In this document: in pieces, positions 35,359 through 46,040 of the stretch
Numbering within the stretch: position 1 is the stretch's first letter
Layout of the letters: each line of letters starts with the position of its first letter
DNA from: Corallococcus soli
GTDB lineage: Bacteria > Myxococcota > Myxococcia > Myxococcales > Myxococcaceae
Direction: 5' to 3'
Assembly (NCBI RefSeq): GCF_014930455.1
Contig: NZ_JAAIYO010000001.1
Span: 1,302,001-1,366,000, forward strand
DNA: 64,000 nucleotides
Notes under the pieces: generated by a model
Databases searched by the model: none
Told to the model about the DNA's origin: nothing
The model's input: only the letters and a program-made list of their open reading frames with translations
Position numbers and translations under genes: made by a program

Positions 35359-37662
35359 ATGCGCCTTCGTTCCCGACTGCTCCCGCTCGCGCTCCTCCTC
35401 CTGGCCGCCTGTTCCTCGGGCGGAGAGGACACGCCGGATGCCGGCACCGGCGTCGTGGAGGACCTCTGCAACAGCCGCGACGAGGCCCTGACGAACGCCG
35501 ACTGTGAATTGAAGCCCGGCGTGGCCCTGGAGCGCTTCCTGGCGCTCACCGGGGACGTGAAAGCGGGGGACGAGGACTGGTACAGCATCCGCATTCCCGC
35601 CAGCGCCAACGCGCGCACGCTGGTGCACATCACCGGCGTGTACCTGGCCTCCAGCACCCCGGTGAACCTGTCCGTCACCGTGCAGGAGAAGGACAAGGAC
35701 ACCGCGCTGGTGGGCAAGTCGGACCAGCACGGCGCGGGCGCGCCCCGGCCGGTGGACATCATCCTGCCGTACGGCACCCCGGACACGCAGCTCATCGTGG
35801 TGGTGCGCGACGCGCCGACCAACCCCGCGCGCCCCGCCTTCGACGCGCGCAGTCCCTACCGGCTCACCGTGGAGCTCATCGAGAACCCGGACGCCAACGA
35901 GCCCAACGACGTCTCGCCCACGCCCATCGCGCTCGCGACGGAGGGGGCCGCGCAGGTGGGCACCGCGAACGGCTACCTCGCGACGGACGACGACGTGGAC
36001 CGCTTCAGCTTCCCGCTGACGGTGGGCAAGGTGGCCTACGTGCGCGTCACCGCGCCGGACCAGGGCTTCGCGCCCAACTACCGCCTGTCCTATGAGCTGC
36101 TGCGGCCCGGCACCTCCGACAAGGAGGCCGAGGGCAACGTGCTGCCCAAGGTGCACCCGGGCCAGCTCGCCACCGCGCGCAAGGTGAAGCTCGCCGGGAC
36201 GTGGACGCTGGTGGTGAAGGGCTACCGCCCGGCCAACGAGCCGCCCCCCGCGGGCGACCTGCGCCAGCCCTATGAAGTGGAGGTGCGCGTCCTGGACGAG
36301 GCGGATCCGCAGGACCAGTCCGGGGACAACGACGCCTACGCCCGGGCCTTCTCGCGCGACCTCGTGGGCTCGCCCGGCACGTCCACGTCCTTCACCGGCC
36401 GGCTGGGCTACGTGTCCGACCGCGACTGGTACGCGCTGCGCGTGCCCGCGTACAACAAGCCCAGCGTGCTGCGCTACCGGCTGGTGTCGCTGGGCACGGG
36501 GGGCCGCTTCGCGCCGCTGCCGCTGCCGCTGGGCCAGCTGGCGGACCGGCAGGTGCTGGTGTTCACCACCGTGGGCGCGGCGCCCACGACGGAGCTGCGC
36601 GCCACCTGCTCCAACGACGCCACCGTGTGTCCCCGCGACGTGCGCGAGCACCCGGATGCGCCGTCGCTGGTGCAGACCTACTGCAACAACGCGGAGGCGG
36701 TGCTGTGCCTCCAGTCGCTGCGGGAGGAGGGTGACCCGGCGCGCTTCCCCAACCTGGGCAACTTCCAGGGCGCGCTGCCGGTGCCGGCGCACACCGCGAC
36801 CGCGACGTACCACTTCGTGGTGCAGGACGACGGCACCAACTGGGCGGACGACCGCGACTACCGGCTGGAGGTGAGCTGGGAGGACGACGACGCTGAAGAA
36901 GTGGCCGCCTACAGCGGAAGCACGGAGCAGGAGCGCCCCAAGACGCTCAACGGCGTGGGCGCGGGCAACCTGCCGACGAGCGACGCCACCTTCGAGGCGA
37001 AGGGCCAGCTGTCCTACGGCCACGGCCGGCTGCGCGACAACGACCGCGCCACGGGCCGGGGCGTGCGCGGCCCCACGGACTACGACGCGGTGCCGTCCGA
37101 CACGGACACGTTCGCGTACACGCTCCCCAGCCGCACGGCGCCGGAGGACGCGGCGTGGCTGGTGCAGTGGGAGGTGGACAACCTGCCCGACGGTGGCACC
37201 CCGCATGGGCTGGCGCTGGACTTGACCTTCTGTGACGGCAGCCCCTCCACCGACGGCGGCGTCGGCCCGTGCAGGCCGGTGTCCACCACCAACTCGGGCG
37301 GGGCGCTGACGCTCGCGTACAGCGGGAGCGTGATGCGCGCCTGGCACACCACGGCCAGCACGCCGCTCTCCAGCTACCAGGCGCAGTACCAGCTGGAGAA
37401 GACGGCCAGCACCACGCGCGTCACGGTGACGCCCTACGCGTGTGCCTGTCTGGAGCGGCGCTTCATCCAGGGCGGCACGCTCAAGGTGGCGGTGAGCGCC
37501 ACCGAGCGCGGCGACTACGGGCGCGTGGGCTACACGCTGCGCACCGGCTGGGGTGACTACCCGCGCAGCTACACGGCGCCGGACGGTGGCAGCCCCACCC
37601 AGTGCCCGGCGCCCACGCAGGACGCGGGGACGTGGGTGGGCGGTTGCCAGTTCACCCGCTAG
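35359..37662 (+). CDS. Large lipoprotein with PPC-like beta domains
   Basis: 767 residues. Lipobox LLAAC (Cys18). At least three segments look like bacterial pre-peptidase C-terminal (PPC) domains, with D-x-D-W-Y/F patterns: GDEDWYSIRIP, DDVDRFSFPL and SDRDWYALRVP. The C-terminal third has several Cys (DLTFCDGS, YACACLERRF, GGCQFTR). PPC domains usually accompany secreted enzymes, but no catalytic domain is visible here. It starts 20 bases after the second VWA lipoprotein, so it probably belongs to the same transcription unit. Confidence 0.78.
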   Translation: MRLRSRLLPLALLLLAACSSGGEDTPDAGTGVVEDLCNSRDEALTNADCELKPGVALERFLALTGDVKAGDEDWYSIRIPASANARTLVHITGVYLASSTPVNLSVTVQEKDKDTALVGKSDQHGAGAPRPVDIILPYGTPDTQLIVVVRDAPTNPARPAFDARSPYRLTVELIENPDANEPNDVSPTPIALATEGAAQVGTANGYLATDDDVDRFSFPLTVGKVAYVRVTAPDQGFAPNYRLSYELLRPGTSDKEAEGNVLPKVHPGQLATARKVKLAGTWTLVVKGYRPANEPPPAGDLRQPYEVEVRVLDEADPQDQSGDNDAYARAFSRDLVGSPGTSTSFTGRLGYVSDRDWYALRVPAYNKPSVLRYRLVSLGTGGRFAPLPLPLGQLADRQVLVFTTVGAAPTTELRATCSNDATVCPRDVREHPDAPSLVQTYCNNAEAVLCLQSLREEGDPARFPNLGNFQGALPVPAHTATATYHFVVQDDGTNWADDRDYRLEVSWEDDDAEEVAAYSGSTEQERPKTLNGVGAGNLPTSDATFEAKGQLSYGHGRLRDNDRATGRGVRGPTDYDAVPSDTDTFAYTLPSRTAPEDAAWLVQWEVDNLPDGGTPHGLALDLTFCDGSPSTDGGVGPCRPVSTTNSGGALTLAYSGSVMRAWHTTASTPLSSYQAQYQLEKTASTTRVTVTPYACACLERRFIQGGTLKVAVSATERGDYGRVGYTLRTGWGDYPRSYTAPDGGSPTQCPAPTQDAGTWVGGCQFTR

Positions 37663-37674
37663 TGGCACCGGGCA

Positions 37675-37699
37675 GGCGGCGGGGCTTCAGCCCGCCGCC
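37675..37699. terminator. Strong bidirectional terminator hairpin
   Basis: Nine-base-pair stem GGCGGCGGG/CCCGCCGCC around a seven-base loop, between the convergent genes ending at 37662 and 37722. Confidence 0.6.
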
Positions 37700-37721
37700 G
37701 CCTTCCGGTGGCGCGCGGTGG

Positions 37722-38156
37722 CTACGGGGCGATGCCCTTGCCCTTGAGCAGCAGCTCCCGCGTGTCGCCGTTGGCGGCGTTGGACTTGATGGTGAGCTTG
37801 CCCTCGAAGTCGCGGGCCGCGTTGGGCTTGAAGGCGACCTCAATGAAGGTGCGCTGGTAGGTCTCCAGCTTCATGGGGCCGTTCTCCGGCCAGTTCTCCG
37901 GCTTCTTCATGGTGAAGACGCCCGGGCCGGAGAGGGAGGCCTCGTTGAGCTCCAGCGTCTGGATGCCGCGGTTCTCCAGGTAGAGCGTGTTGAAGGTCGT
38001 CGCCCCCACGTAGGTGCCGGCGGCGAACTCGGTGTCGAAGCTCAGTTCGGTGCGGTCGATGAGGAGCTGCGGCGTGTCTTGCAGTTCCTCCACCTCGTCT
38101 CCGCAGCCCGACAGGGCGATGATGGTGAGGGGCAGCCACAGGTTGCGCAGGCGCAT
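37722..38156 (-). CDS. Lipoprotein with immunoglobulin-like (Hydin/ASH-type) domain
   Basis: 144 residues from ATG 38156 (GAGGAG nine bases upstream; an ATG six bases earlier is too near the site). Lipobox ALSGC. The single domain (LLIDRTELSFDTEFAAGTYV, FNTLYLENRGIQTLELNEAS, ending FEGKLTIKSNAANGDTRELL) is the abnormal-spindle/Hydin or choice-of-anchor type beta-sandwich common in secreted myxobacterial proteins. Divergent from the next lipoprotein, with 30 bases between starts. Confidence 0.75.
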   Translation of the reverse strand: MRLRNLWLPLTIIALSGCGDEVEELQDTPQLLIDRTELSFDTEFAAGTYVGATTFNTLYLENRGIQTLELNEASLSGPGVFTMKKPENWPENGPMKLETYQRTFIEVAFKPNAARDFEGKLTIKSNAANGDTRELLLKGKGIAP

Positions 38157-38186
38157 GGACATCCACTCCTCGGAGAGGTTCAGAGA

Positions 38187-38684
38187 ATGTTTGGCGTTGT
38201 AACACGGAGTGCCCGCGTGCTGACGGGGGCGTTGCTGCTGATGCTGATGGGCGGTTGCGGCGGCTCGCGCGAGGACTTCATCGGCGCGCGCGTGCTGGAT
38301 GTCTGCAAGGCGTCCTGGCCCGTGTGCAACCAGTTCGCGGGCTGCATCCTGGGGCCGGAGAGCTACTCCGAGGGCCGCTTCCCCGGGCGCGGGCAGGTCA
38401 TCGTCCGGGTGCCGGAGGCATCCACCATCAAGGTGAGCTTCTTCCTGGAGGAGGTGACGGCGGCGGGCGAGGAGACGGCCGTCACCGTGCACGAGGAGGG
38501 CTGCCGGGCGCGTCAGCGACAGGCCGCCACGGGCCGCGCGGCGTTGGACCAGATGGAGAAGTTCGGCGAGTTCACCCGCCAGGTGGACGTCACCGGCGTG
38601 GGCGACCACCTGGTGGAGTTCGACTCCGACATGCAGGCGCGCTACGTGGTGAAGGTGGACGTGACGCCGCTGCGCATCCAGTAG
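38187..38684 (+). CDS. Hypothetical lipoprotein
   Basis: 165 residues. Signal peptide with lipobox LMGGC. Mature protein has four Cys (VCKASWPVC, FAGCILG, EEGCRARQ) and beta-strand pattern (RGQVIVRVPEASTIKVSFFL). No family recognised. Its start is 30 bases from the divergent lipoprotein's start, so the two promoters must overlap. Convergent with the GMC oxidoreductase. Confidence 0.7.
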   Translation: MFGVVTRSARVLTGALLLMLMGGCGGSREDFIGARVLDVCKASWPVCNQFAGCILGPESYSEGRFPGRGQVIVRVPEASTIKVSFFLEEVTAAGEETAVTVHEEGCRARQRQAATGRAALDQMEKFGEFTRQVDVTGVGDHLVEFDSDMQARYVVKVDVTPLRIQ

Positions 38685-38701
38685 CAGCGGCGCCGTGCGC
38701 G

Positions 38702-40348
38702 TCAGCCCTTGAGGGTGCTCACCAGGTGGTGGGCCACGCGGAAGCTGTTGGCCGCGATGGTGAGCGTGGAGGGCACGCTGCCGCCCGTGGGCATGAAGCT
38801 GCCGTCCACCACGTAGAGGTTGGGCACTTCGTGCGCGCGGCAGTGCTTGTCCAGCACGGAGGCGGCCGCGTCGTCGCCGAAGCGGCAGGTGCCGTGCTGG
38901 AGGATGGTCGTCTCGCCCTGCGTGCCCACGCGCTCCACGGCGTCGGGGTCCAGGCGCAGCAGCACCTCTTCCCCGCGCTCCACCAGGAAGCGCGTGGCGG
39001 CGTAGTCCGCCGGGTGCCGCTCCAGCGTGATGGCGGCCACGGGGATGCCGTACTTGTCCTTCACGCCGGGCTCCACCGTGACGGAGGTGCCGGGCGTGGG
39101 GAGGAACTCCGCGTAGACCTCGAACTCGAGGATGCGCGAGTCGCGGTACGCGCGCATGCGGTCCTTCAATTCCTTGCCGAACACGCCCGACTTGCCGGCG
39201 CCCGCCAGCCCCACCGCCGCGAAGATGGGGTTGGGGTGCGACCACATGAAGCCCAGCGTGCCGCCCTTGCGGAAGCCGTGGCGCGCGTCCGGCATCAGGT
39301 AGAAGTCCTGGATGCTGCGGTTGACGAAGGGCGCCGGATCCATGAGCCACGGCCGCGCTTCCTTCTGTTTGGACACGCGGAAGATGGCTCGCGAGGCGCC
39401 AAACGAGCTGAACAGCAGGTTCTTGCCCACGAGCCCGCTGCCGTTGGCCAGGCCGTTGGGGAAGCGGCTGGAGGTGGAGTTGAGCAGCAGGCGCGCGCTC
39501 TCCACCGCGGTGGCGGAGACGATGATGACCTTCGCGGGCTGTTCCTGCGCGACGCCGTCCTTGTCCAGGTACACCACGCTCCTGGCGCGGCCCTGCCGGT
39601 CCACTTCGATGGAGCGCGCCATGCTGCCGGGGCGCAGCTCCACGTTGCCGGTGGCGAGCGCGGCGGGGATGAGGCTGACGTTGGTGCCGCTCTTGGCGCC
39701 CGTCTCGCAGCCGTAGCTGCCGCACAGCGCGCAGTACGCGCACGAGGCCCGGCCCTTGTACGGCTTGCTGAGGATGCCGCGCGCGGTGGGCGTGGAGTGC
39801 CAGCCGAGCGCCGAGCACGCCTTGTCGATTTCGGACGCGACGGGGTGCACGTCCAGCGGCGGCAGCGGGTAGGGGCCGCTCCGGGGCTCCGCGAAGGGGT
39901 GGGGGACGGCCTGCCCGGAGACGCCCATCTCCGCTTCGGCCTTGTCGTAGAAGGGCGCCAGCTCCTCGTAAGAGATGGGCCAGTCCGCCACGGTGGTGCC
40001 GGGCACGGCGCCCAGCGTGGAGCGCAGGTGGAAGTCCACCGGCTTGAGGCGGTAGAAGAAGCCGCTCATGTGCACGGTGCCGCCGCCCACGCAGTTGGCG
40101 GTCCACGCGACGTTGCTGCGCTCGTAGCGGCCCTTGGCGCCGTGGCGCACCAGGTGCGGCTCCTCCCACGGCAGCGGCATGAAGAAGTTGCGGCGGCTGT
40201 TGAGGATCTCGTCGTGGACGAAGTCCTTCGCCTGGTAGTGCCGGCCCTTCTCCAGCACCACGACCTTGAAGCCCGCGCGGCCCAGCTCCAGCGCGAGCGG
40301 CGCTCCGCCCGCGCCGCTGCCGATGATGCAGACGTCCACCGCCTTCAT
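38702..40348 (-). CDS. GMC-family FAD oxidoreductase
   Basis: 548 residues. N-terminal Rossmann FAD motif GSGAGGAPLALELGRAG, then VGGGTVHMSGFFYRLKP. A Cys cluster (SCAYCALCGSYGC, ~residues 200-215) may be structural. The C-terminal GMC domain has HGTCRFGDDAAASVLD and VDGSFMPTGGSVPSTLTIAA, where the catalytic His and Asn are expected. It oxidises an alcohol or sugar-type substrate using FAD; the actual substrate is unknown. ATG 40348 overlaps the stop of the small subunit gene (ATGA), as in membrane-bound gluconate/sorbitol dehydrogenases. Confidence 0.9.
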   Translation of the reverse strand: MKAVDVCIIGSGAGGAPLALELGRAGFKVVVLEKGRHYQAKDFVHDEILNSRRNFFMPLPWEEPHLVRHGAKGRYERSNVAWTANCVGGGTVHMSGFFYRLKPVDFHLRSTLGAVPGTTVADWPISYEELAPFYDKAEAEMGVSGQAVPHPFAEPRSGPYPLPPLDVHPVASEIDKACSALGWHSTPTARGILSKPYKGRASCAYCALCGSYGCETGAKSGTNVSLIPAALATGNVELRPGSMARSIEVDRQGRARSVVYLDKDGVAQEQPAKVIIVSATAVESARLLLNSTSSRFPNGLANGSGLVGKNLLFSSFGASRAIFRVSKQKEARPWLMDPAPFVNRSIQDFYLMPDARHGFRKGGTLGFMWSHPNPIFAAVGLAGAGKSGVFGKELKDRMRAYRDSRILEFEVYAEFLPTPGTSVTVEPGVKDKYGIPVAAITLERHPADYAATRFLVERGEEVLLRLDPDAVERVGTQGETTILQHGTCRFGDDAAASVLDKHCRAHEVPNLYVVDGSFMPTGGSVPSTLTIAANSFRVAHHLVSTLKG

Positions 40349-40995
40349 GGGTGACCTCCGCACTCGCGCAGGCACCTGGGGCCGTCGTAGCCCTCTGGCG
40401 GCGCCATGGCGACGGTGCCCACGGTGTCGAAGCCCATGAGCCGCCAGCCCACGCGGCCCTTGTTGCCGCCATAGGACGGGTCGCCCAGGAAGCCCTCCAG
40501 GCTGAGCGTCATCAGCAGCTCGAAGAAGTGCGCCTCGCCGCTGCCGGCGGGGCTGTCCTTGAAGATGGCGAGCAGTTCGTCCTGCTGGGCGGGCGTGGCC
40601 TGGGCGAAGCCCTTCTGGAACATGCGGTCGGCGCGGCGCTGCAGCGCGGCCAGGCCCTGGAGGAAGTCGCGGTGCATGGACTCCAGGCCCTGCGTCTCCA
40701 GGATGCGGTCGATGTAGAGGGCCACGTCCGCGTCCTGGGCGCCGGGGTCCTCGTCGCGGGGCAGCAGGCGTTCGGTGGCCGCGGCGACGACGGCGTACTC
40801 GAAGGCGGAGAAGGTGCGCAGGGCCTGCCCGGTGGCGGTGGTTCCCGAGGGCTCGGAAGGTTTCGCGGGCTCCGGGTCCTTGGAGCGCTTGCAGGCGGCG
40901 CCGCCCAGCAGCACCACGCCACCGCCGAAGAAGGTGAGGCGCTGGATGAAGGTGCGCCGGGACAACCGTCGGGGGAGCGAACGCGCGCGGGCCAT
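40345..40995 (-). CDS. Gluconate 2-dehydrogenase subunit 3-like Tat lipoprotein
   Basis: 216 residues. Twin-arginine signal (SRRTFIQRLTFFGG) with a following lipobox (LGGAAC), so it should be exported folded and lipid-anchored. The body (FSAFEYAVVAAATERLLPRDEDPGAQDADVALYIDRIL) is the gluconate 2-dehydrogenase subunit 3 family. In that enzyme class the small subunit carries the FAD subunit across the membrane, so the GMC protein, which has no signal of its own, is probably exported by hitch-hiking. First gene of the pair. Confidence 0.88.
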   Translation of the reverse strand: MARARSLPRRLSRRTFIQRLTFFGGGVVLLGGAACKRSKDPEPAKPSEPSGTTATGQALRTFSAFEYAVVAAATERLLPRDEDPGAQDADVALYIDRILETQGLESMHRDFLQGLAALQRRADRMFQKGFAQATPAQQDELLAIFKDSPAGSGEAHFFELLMTLSLEGFLGDPSYGGNKGRVGWRLMGFDTVGTVAMAPPEGYDGPRCLRECGGHP

Positions 40996-41176
40996 GGGGG
41001 GAATCCTAGCCCAGATGCATGGCCTTCACGGTGCGACGAAGGGACCGGAGTCGGTTGCCCGCCCACCGCCGGGGTGCAGGAAGGTCGCACCCCACGGCTT
41101 GTCCGACCTGGAAGTCACGCGGCTGGCGTAGGATGGCGCGCTCAAGCAGAACGACTCGACCAAGGAGAAGAACCCG

Positions 41177-42496
41177 ATGAAACGGCACGCGTGGCTACTG
41201 GGTGCGGCGCTCGCGCTGGGATGTGGCGGCGGCAAGCCGGCCAACCCGGACGCGGGGCCGGGCCCCGGGACGGATGCGGGCACGACGGAGACGCCGTTCG
41301 CGCGGCTCACGGTGGACACGGAGCCGAGCGAGCTGCACACCATCTCCTCCATCGCGATGGCGGTGGGGCCCGATGACCGCATCGGCATCGCGTACTTCGT
41401 GAAGGTGAGCGACAAGGACTCCGAGCTTCGCTACCGCGAAGTGAAGGACGGTCAGGTGCAGGCGACGGCGGAGAAGATCGCCACCGTGCAGCGCGTGTAT
41501 GGCGTGTCGCTGGCCTTCGCTCCCTCGGGGCAGCCGGCGGTGAGCTACCTGGGCGGCGGCAGTGACGACTCCATCTTCTGGTTCCAGAGCGACCTGGCGG
41601 TGTCCTACCGCAACGCGAACGGGACCTGGACCGAGCGCATCGCGGTGACGCAGGGCGACCAGGCCGTGGCGGGCAACCCGGTGAGCGACACGGGCTACCT
41701 GGTGGGGCTCAATCCCTCCATCGTCTTCAATGGCAGCCAAGCGCTCGTCGTGTACCGGGATGGGCACAACGGGCAGTTCCCCCAGCAGGACTGGGCCGGA
41801 AGCGACGTGGAGCTGGCCAGCGGCGGCCCCACGGCGTGGCAGCACCGGGTGGTGGCCTCGGGTGGTGACCAGAAGGGCGCGTATGGCGGGCACCTCCAGA
41901 TGCTGATGGCGGACGGGCAGCCCGCGCTGGTGTTCGACCAGGCCTTCGGGGCCGCGGATGCGCCGGGCCAGAACGTCTTCTTCCAGCGCCGCAACGCGGA
42001 TGGCACCACCTGGACGCCGCCGGTACAGGTGCAGGCGGTGGGCAACACGATGCTGGGCGCGTCGATGGCGTACGACTCCACGGTGGGCTTCGGCATCGCG
42101 GCGGTGGATCGCGCGAACAACCGGCTCACCTTCATCTCCTGTGACGGCACGACGGGGGCGAAGTGCGCGGCGGCGGGGGACTGGACGCTGCCGGATCCCG
42201 TGTTCCAGACGGGGTCGGGAGGCTGGTATCCGTCGCTGGCGTTCGACCCGGCGACGCATGATCCGTCCATCGCGTTCCACATCTGCTCGCTGGAGTCCGG
42301 GCGGAACGAAGGCAGCTGCTCGCCCGCGGACGACGCGCTCGTCATCGCCACGCGGGTGGAGGGGCAGTGGCGCGAGACGACGGTGGACTTCGACGGGGCC
42401 TGGTCGCCGAAGCTGGCGTTCCTGTCGTCGGGCCAGCGCGTGCTGCTCTACCGTTCCGGACGCACCCAGGCCCTGACGCTGGCGGTGGAGCGGTGA
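41177..42496 (+). CDS. Hypothetical lipoprotein, propeller-like
   Basis: 439 residues; AAGGAG nine bases before the ATG. Lipobox LALGC, followed by a Gly/Asp-rich linker (GPGPGTDAGTTE). The body has repeated strands of BNR/sialidase-like style (ISSIAMAVGPDDRIGIAYFV; GVSLAFAPSGQPAVSYLGGG; WYPSLAFDPATHDPSIAFHI), so a beta-propeller is likely. No catalytic residues assigned. Its stop overlaps the next lipoprotein's GTG (GTGA). Confidence 0.72.
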   Translation: MKRHAWLLGAALALGCGGGKPANPDAGPGPGTDAGTTETPFARLTVDTEPSELHTISSIAMAVGPDDRIGIAYFVKVSDKDSELRYREVKDGQVQATAEKIATVQRVYGVSLAFAPSGQPAVSYLGGGSDDSIFWFQSDLAVSYRNANGTWTERIAVTQGDQAVAGNPVSDTGYLVGLNPSIVFNGSQALVVYRDGHNGQFPQQDWAGSDVELASGGPTAWQHRVVASGGDQKGAYGGHLQMLMADGQPALVFDQAFGAADAPGQNVFFQRRNADGTTWTPPVQVQAVGNTMLGASMAYDSTVGFGIAAVDRANNRLTFISCDGTTGAKCAAAGDWTLPDPVFQTGSGGWYPSLAFDPATHDPSIAFHICSLESGRNEGSCSPADDALVIATRVEGQWRETTVDFDGAWSPKLAFLSSGQRVLLYRSGRTQALTLAVER

Positions 42497-43044
42497 GGCA
42501 CGCGGGACGCGCCCTGGTGGCGCTGGGGCTCGCGGGGCTGATGTCCGGCGCGGGCATGGTCGGCTGCCGGGGGGACAACGAGCTGTCCGGCAGCGTGTCG
42601 GAGCTGTTCCCCATCACGGACGTGTCGCGCGTGGAGGTGCGCCGCAACCCGGACGCGCTCCAGGTGAGCTACTTCCGCAACAACGGCCTGGACGTGGACC
42701 TCGTCGCGCGGCTCACGGTGGACACCGAAGGGGTGGACTTGAAGCCGGGCACGAAGGTGCAGCTGGGGGGCACCACGCCCTCCGGCCGCGACCGTGCGTC
42801 GGTGGTGCACGTGGCCGCGGGAGAGCCCGCGCGCGTCTTCACCCCAGTGGAGCGCGGCGACCTGGTGCTGGACGAAGGCGGCAACCCGGATCAGCTCACG
42901 CGCGGTGACTTCTCCCTGTCGTTCAAGAAGGGGGACGGGTACGGCGCGGGCCGCAGCATGGAGGGGACGTTCTCCGCCACCGCGCTGGACGCGGGCTTCG
43001 GACCGGACGTGGGTGACGTGGTGGTGGACGAACCCGCTCCTTGA
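42493..43044 (+). CDS. Lipoprotein, paralogue of 14371-14874
   Basis: 183 residues from GTG 42493. Lipobox GMVGC. The start of the mature protein (ELSGSVSELFPIT) and the end (TRGDFSLSFKKGDGYGAGRS, MEGTFSATA) align with the lipoprotein at 14371-14874 of the gliding-type operon. Predicted beta-sandwich. It is translationally coupled to the propeller-like lipoprotein, which may be its partner. Confidence 0.72.
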   Translation: MRHAGRALVALGLAGLMSGAGMVGCRGDNELSGSVSELFPITDVSRVEVRRNPDALQVSYFRNNGLDVDLVARLTVDTEGVDLKPGTKVQLGGTTPSGRDRASVVHVAAGEPARVFTPVERGDLVLDEGGNPDQLTRGDFSLSFKKGDGYGAGRSMEGTFSATALDAGFGPDVGDVVVDEPAP

Positions 43045-43133
43045 ACCCCTGGGGCGTTCCGTGTCGCCGCTCCCCATCCTCGCGGGGAGCGGCGGTGTTG
43101 CTCCGGAGTCCAGGGCCTGGTCGGTGTCCATCC

Positions 43134-43718
43134 ATGACCGCTTCAACGCGAGCCTCGCTACCTCTCTGTTTCGTCGCCGCGGTGCTGGGGGGCGTCTGCG
43201 TGGTCCTGGCCGAAGGCCTGATTTGGACCTCTCTGGGTGGGTTCGCCTCCTCCATCATCCTCTTGCAGGATTCGATACATGGCGGTGAGCGGGTGGGGGA
43301 CGTCGCTGGCGCCGTCGTCATCCTGGGGCTCTGCTTCGCCGGGGCCCGGCGTGCCTGGCGTCATGAAGCCGCTTCGCTGTTCTGGGCCTCCATCGCGCTC
43401 ACCGAAGTCCTCCGGTTGATCGCGGGTCCGGTGGTCCTGGGGCTCCTGCTGCTCCATTTTCGTGGACGCGGAGTGCTTCCGGATTCCCTTGGCGTGTTCA
43501 TGGGCTCCGCCTTCTTCTGGTGGCCCCTGCTGCTGCTGGCAAGCGGTGCCTCGGCGTTCGTGCAGGTGCGCCGCTTTCCCGCACCCCGGGCGCTTCGGCT
43601 GGTCTGCGCGGTAGGGGGCGCGACCACGGCGGTCCTGCTCGTGCTGGCCATGTTCTTCCGCCCGGTGCCAACGCTGTACTACCTGCGGATCCTCTGGACG
43701 TTGTTCGGACCGACCTGA
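43134..43718 (+). CDS. Hypothetical multi-span membrane protein
   Basis: 194 residues with about five hydrophobic segments (LCFVAAVLGGVCVVLAEGLI, GAVVILGLCFAGA, IAGPVVLGLLLLHF, WWPLLLLASGASAFV, ATTAVLLVLAMFF). No motif or family recognised. Codon use fits the window. Convergent with the DUF3332 gene across a strong terminator. Confidence 0.65.
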   Translation: MTASTRASLPLCFVAAVLGGVCVVLAEGLIWTSLGGFASSIILLQDSIHGGERVGDVAGAVVILGLCFAGARRAWRHEAASLFWASIALTEVLRLIAGPVVLGLLLLHFRGRGVLPDSLGVFMGSAFFWWPLLLLASGASAFVQVRRFPAPRALRLVCAVGGATTAVLLVLAMFFRPVPTLYYLRILWTLFGPT

Positions 43719-43722
43719 CAGG

Positions 43723-43754
43723 GGGCTTCCGGTGCCTTCAGCCACCGGAAGCCC
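43723..43754. terminator. Strong bidirectional terminator hairpin
   Basis: Perfect 12-base-pair stem GGGCTTCCGGTG/CACCGGAAGCCC with an eight-base loop, between the convergent genes ending at 43718 and 43775. Confidence 0.7.
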
Positions 43755-43774
43755 GCTGCACGACGTGCCAGGCT

Positions 43775-44422
43775 TCAGGGCGTGCAGGTGTTGAGCGCCG
43801 CCATGCCCTGGGAGAGCTGTCCCTGGTGCGTGGCGAACCGCGCGAGCGCCGGGGCGCCGCCGTCCATGAAGAGCTGCCGCGCGGTGTCCACCGCGTCCCG
43901 GGCGTGCACGGTCATCGTGGTGCCGGTGGCGTTCGTCACCTTCACGGCGCCGTCCTCCTGGCCCTGCGCGCGGATGAGCAGGGCGCCCGCTTCGTCGCGC
44001 GCGACCATGCCGTCCTCCAGCGGTTCGAAGTAGCGCACCAGCGGGGCCTGGCCTTCGCGCTGCAATTCCAGACGCATGACGCCGGAGTCCAGGTCGCGCG
44101 TCATCTTCAGCGTGTCGGTGGGCCCGAGCTTCACGATGCGCGTGTTCGAATCCTCGCCCTCCACGCTGCTCACCGGGTTGCCGCCGGTCCAGAACTCGAT
44201 GCTGTTGACGACGAGCGCGTCCACCAGCGTTCCGATTTCATAGACGGGGACGACGACGAGGACGAGGAACACCAGCCACTGGACGAACTTGTTGCCGGAG
44301 ATGCCCTTGTTGAACTGCCAGATCTTCTGCGTGAGCTTGAACGAGCCGAAGCAGCCCGTCGCATGCGTCATCAGGACACCGGCGCACAGCACGCCCAGCC
44401 AGCGAGACGAACGCATCTTCAT
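43775..44422 (-). CDS. DUF3332 family lipoprotein
   Basis: 215 residues. Lipobox HATGC. The block CFGSFKLTQKIWQFN, NKFVQWLVFLVLVVVPVYEI and LVVNSIEFWTGGNP is the signature of DUF3332, a family of unknown function with a signal and two hydrophobic spans. The C-terminal part (TLKMTRDLDSGVMRLELQRE) is a soluble beta-rich domain. It lies 58 bases downstream of the sigma54 activator gene on the same strand, so regulation by that gene's product is possible but unproven. Confidence 0.85.
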   Translation of the reverse strand: MKMRSSRWLGVLCAGVLMTHATGCFGSFKLTQKIWQFNKGISGNKFVQWLVFLVLVVVPVYEIGTLVDALVVNSIEFWTGGNPVSSVEGEDSNTRIVKLGPTDTLKMTRDLDSGVMRLELQREGQAPLVRYFEPLEDGMVARDEAGALLIRAQGQEDGAVKVTNATGTTMTVHARDAVDTARQLFMDGGAPALARFATHQGQLSQGMAALNTCTP

Positions 44423-44480
44423 GGGACCCTCCTTGGGGGTTAGGTGGACCGCGAAAGCGGCGCCACCATGCCACGAAGGG

Positions 44481-45845
<1,365 letters not shown>

Positions 45846-45977
45846 GAACGGTCGCGCATTCTAGTCGCCTTCCGGCCCGCGCGTGCTTTCTGTCGGAAGT
45901 CGGTGCCCGCCCGGTGGCCGGCCGGGCACGGTGGGTCATGGTGGGTGGGCCCCTGCTCCGTGGCGGGTTGGAAACAC

Positions 45978-46016
45978 CACGGCCGTCCTCCTCGGAAAGT
46001 GAGAAGGACGGCCGTG
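45978..46016 (-). terminator. Strong terminator after the propeller lipoprotein gene
   Basis: Perfect 12-base-pair stem CACGGCCGTCCT/AGGACGGCCGTG, 24 bases beyond the stop of the minus-strand gene 46041-47753. On that strand a short TTT follows. Confidence 0.65.
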
Positions 46017-46040
46017 AACGACTTCAGGTGAGGGTGAAGG

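Noticed and set aside
44144-44153. GTTCGAATCC, which looks like a tRNA T-loop
   Set aside because: It lies inside the DUF3332 coding frame and no acceptor, D or anticodon arm can be folded around it.
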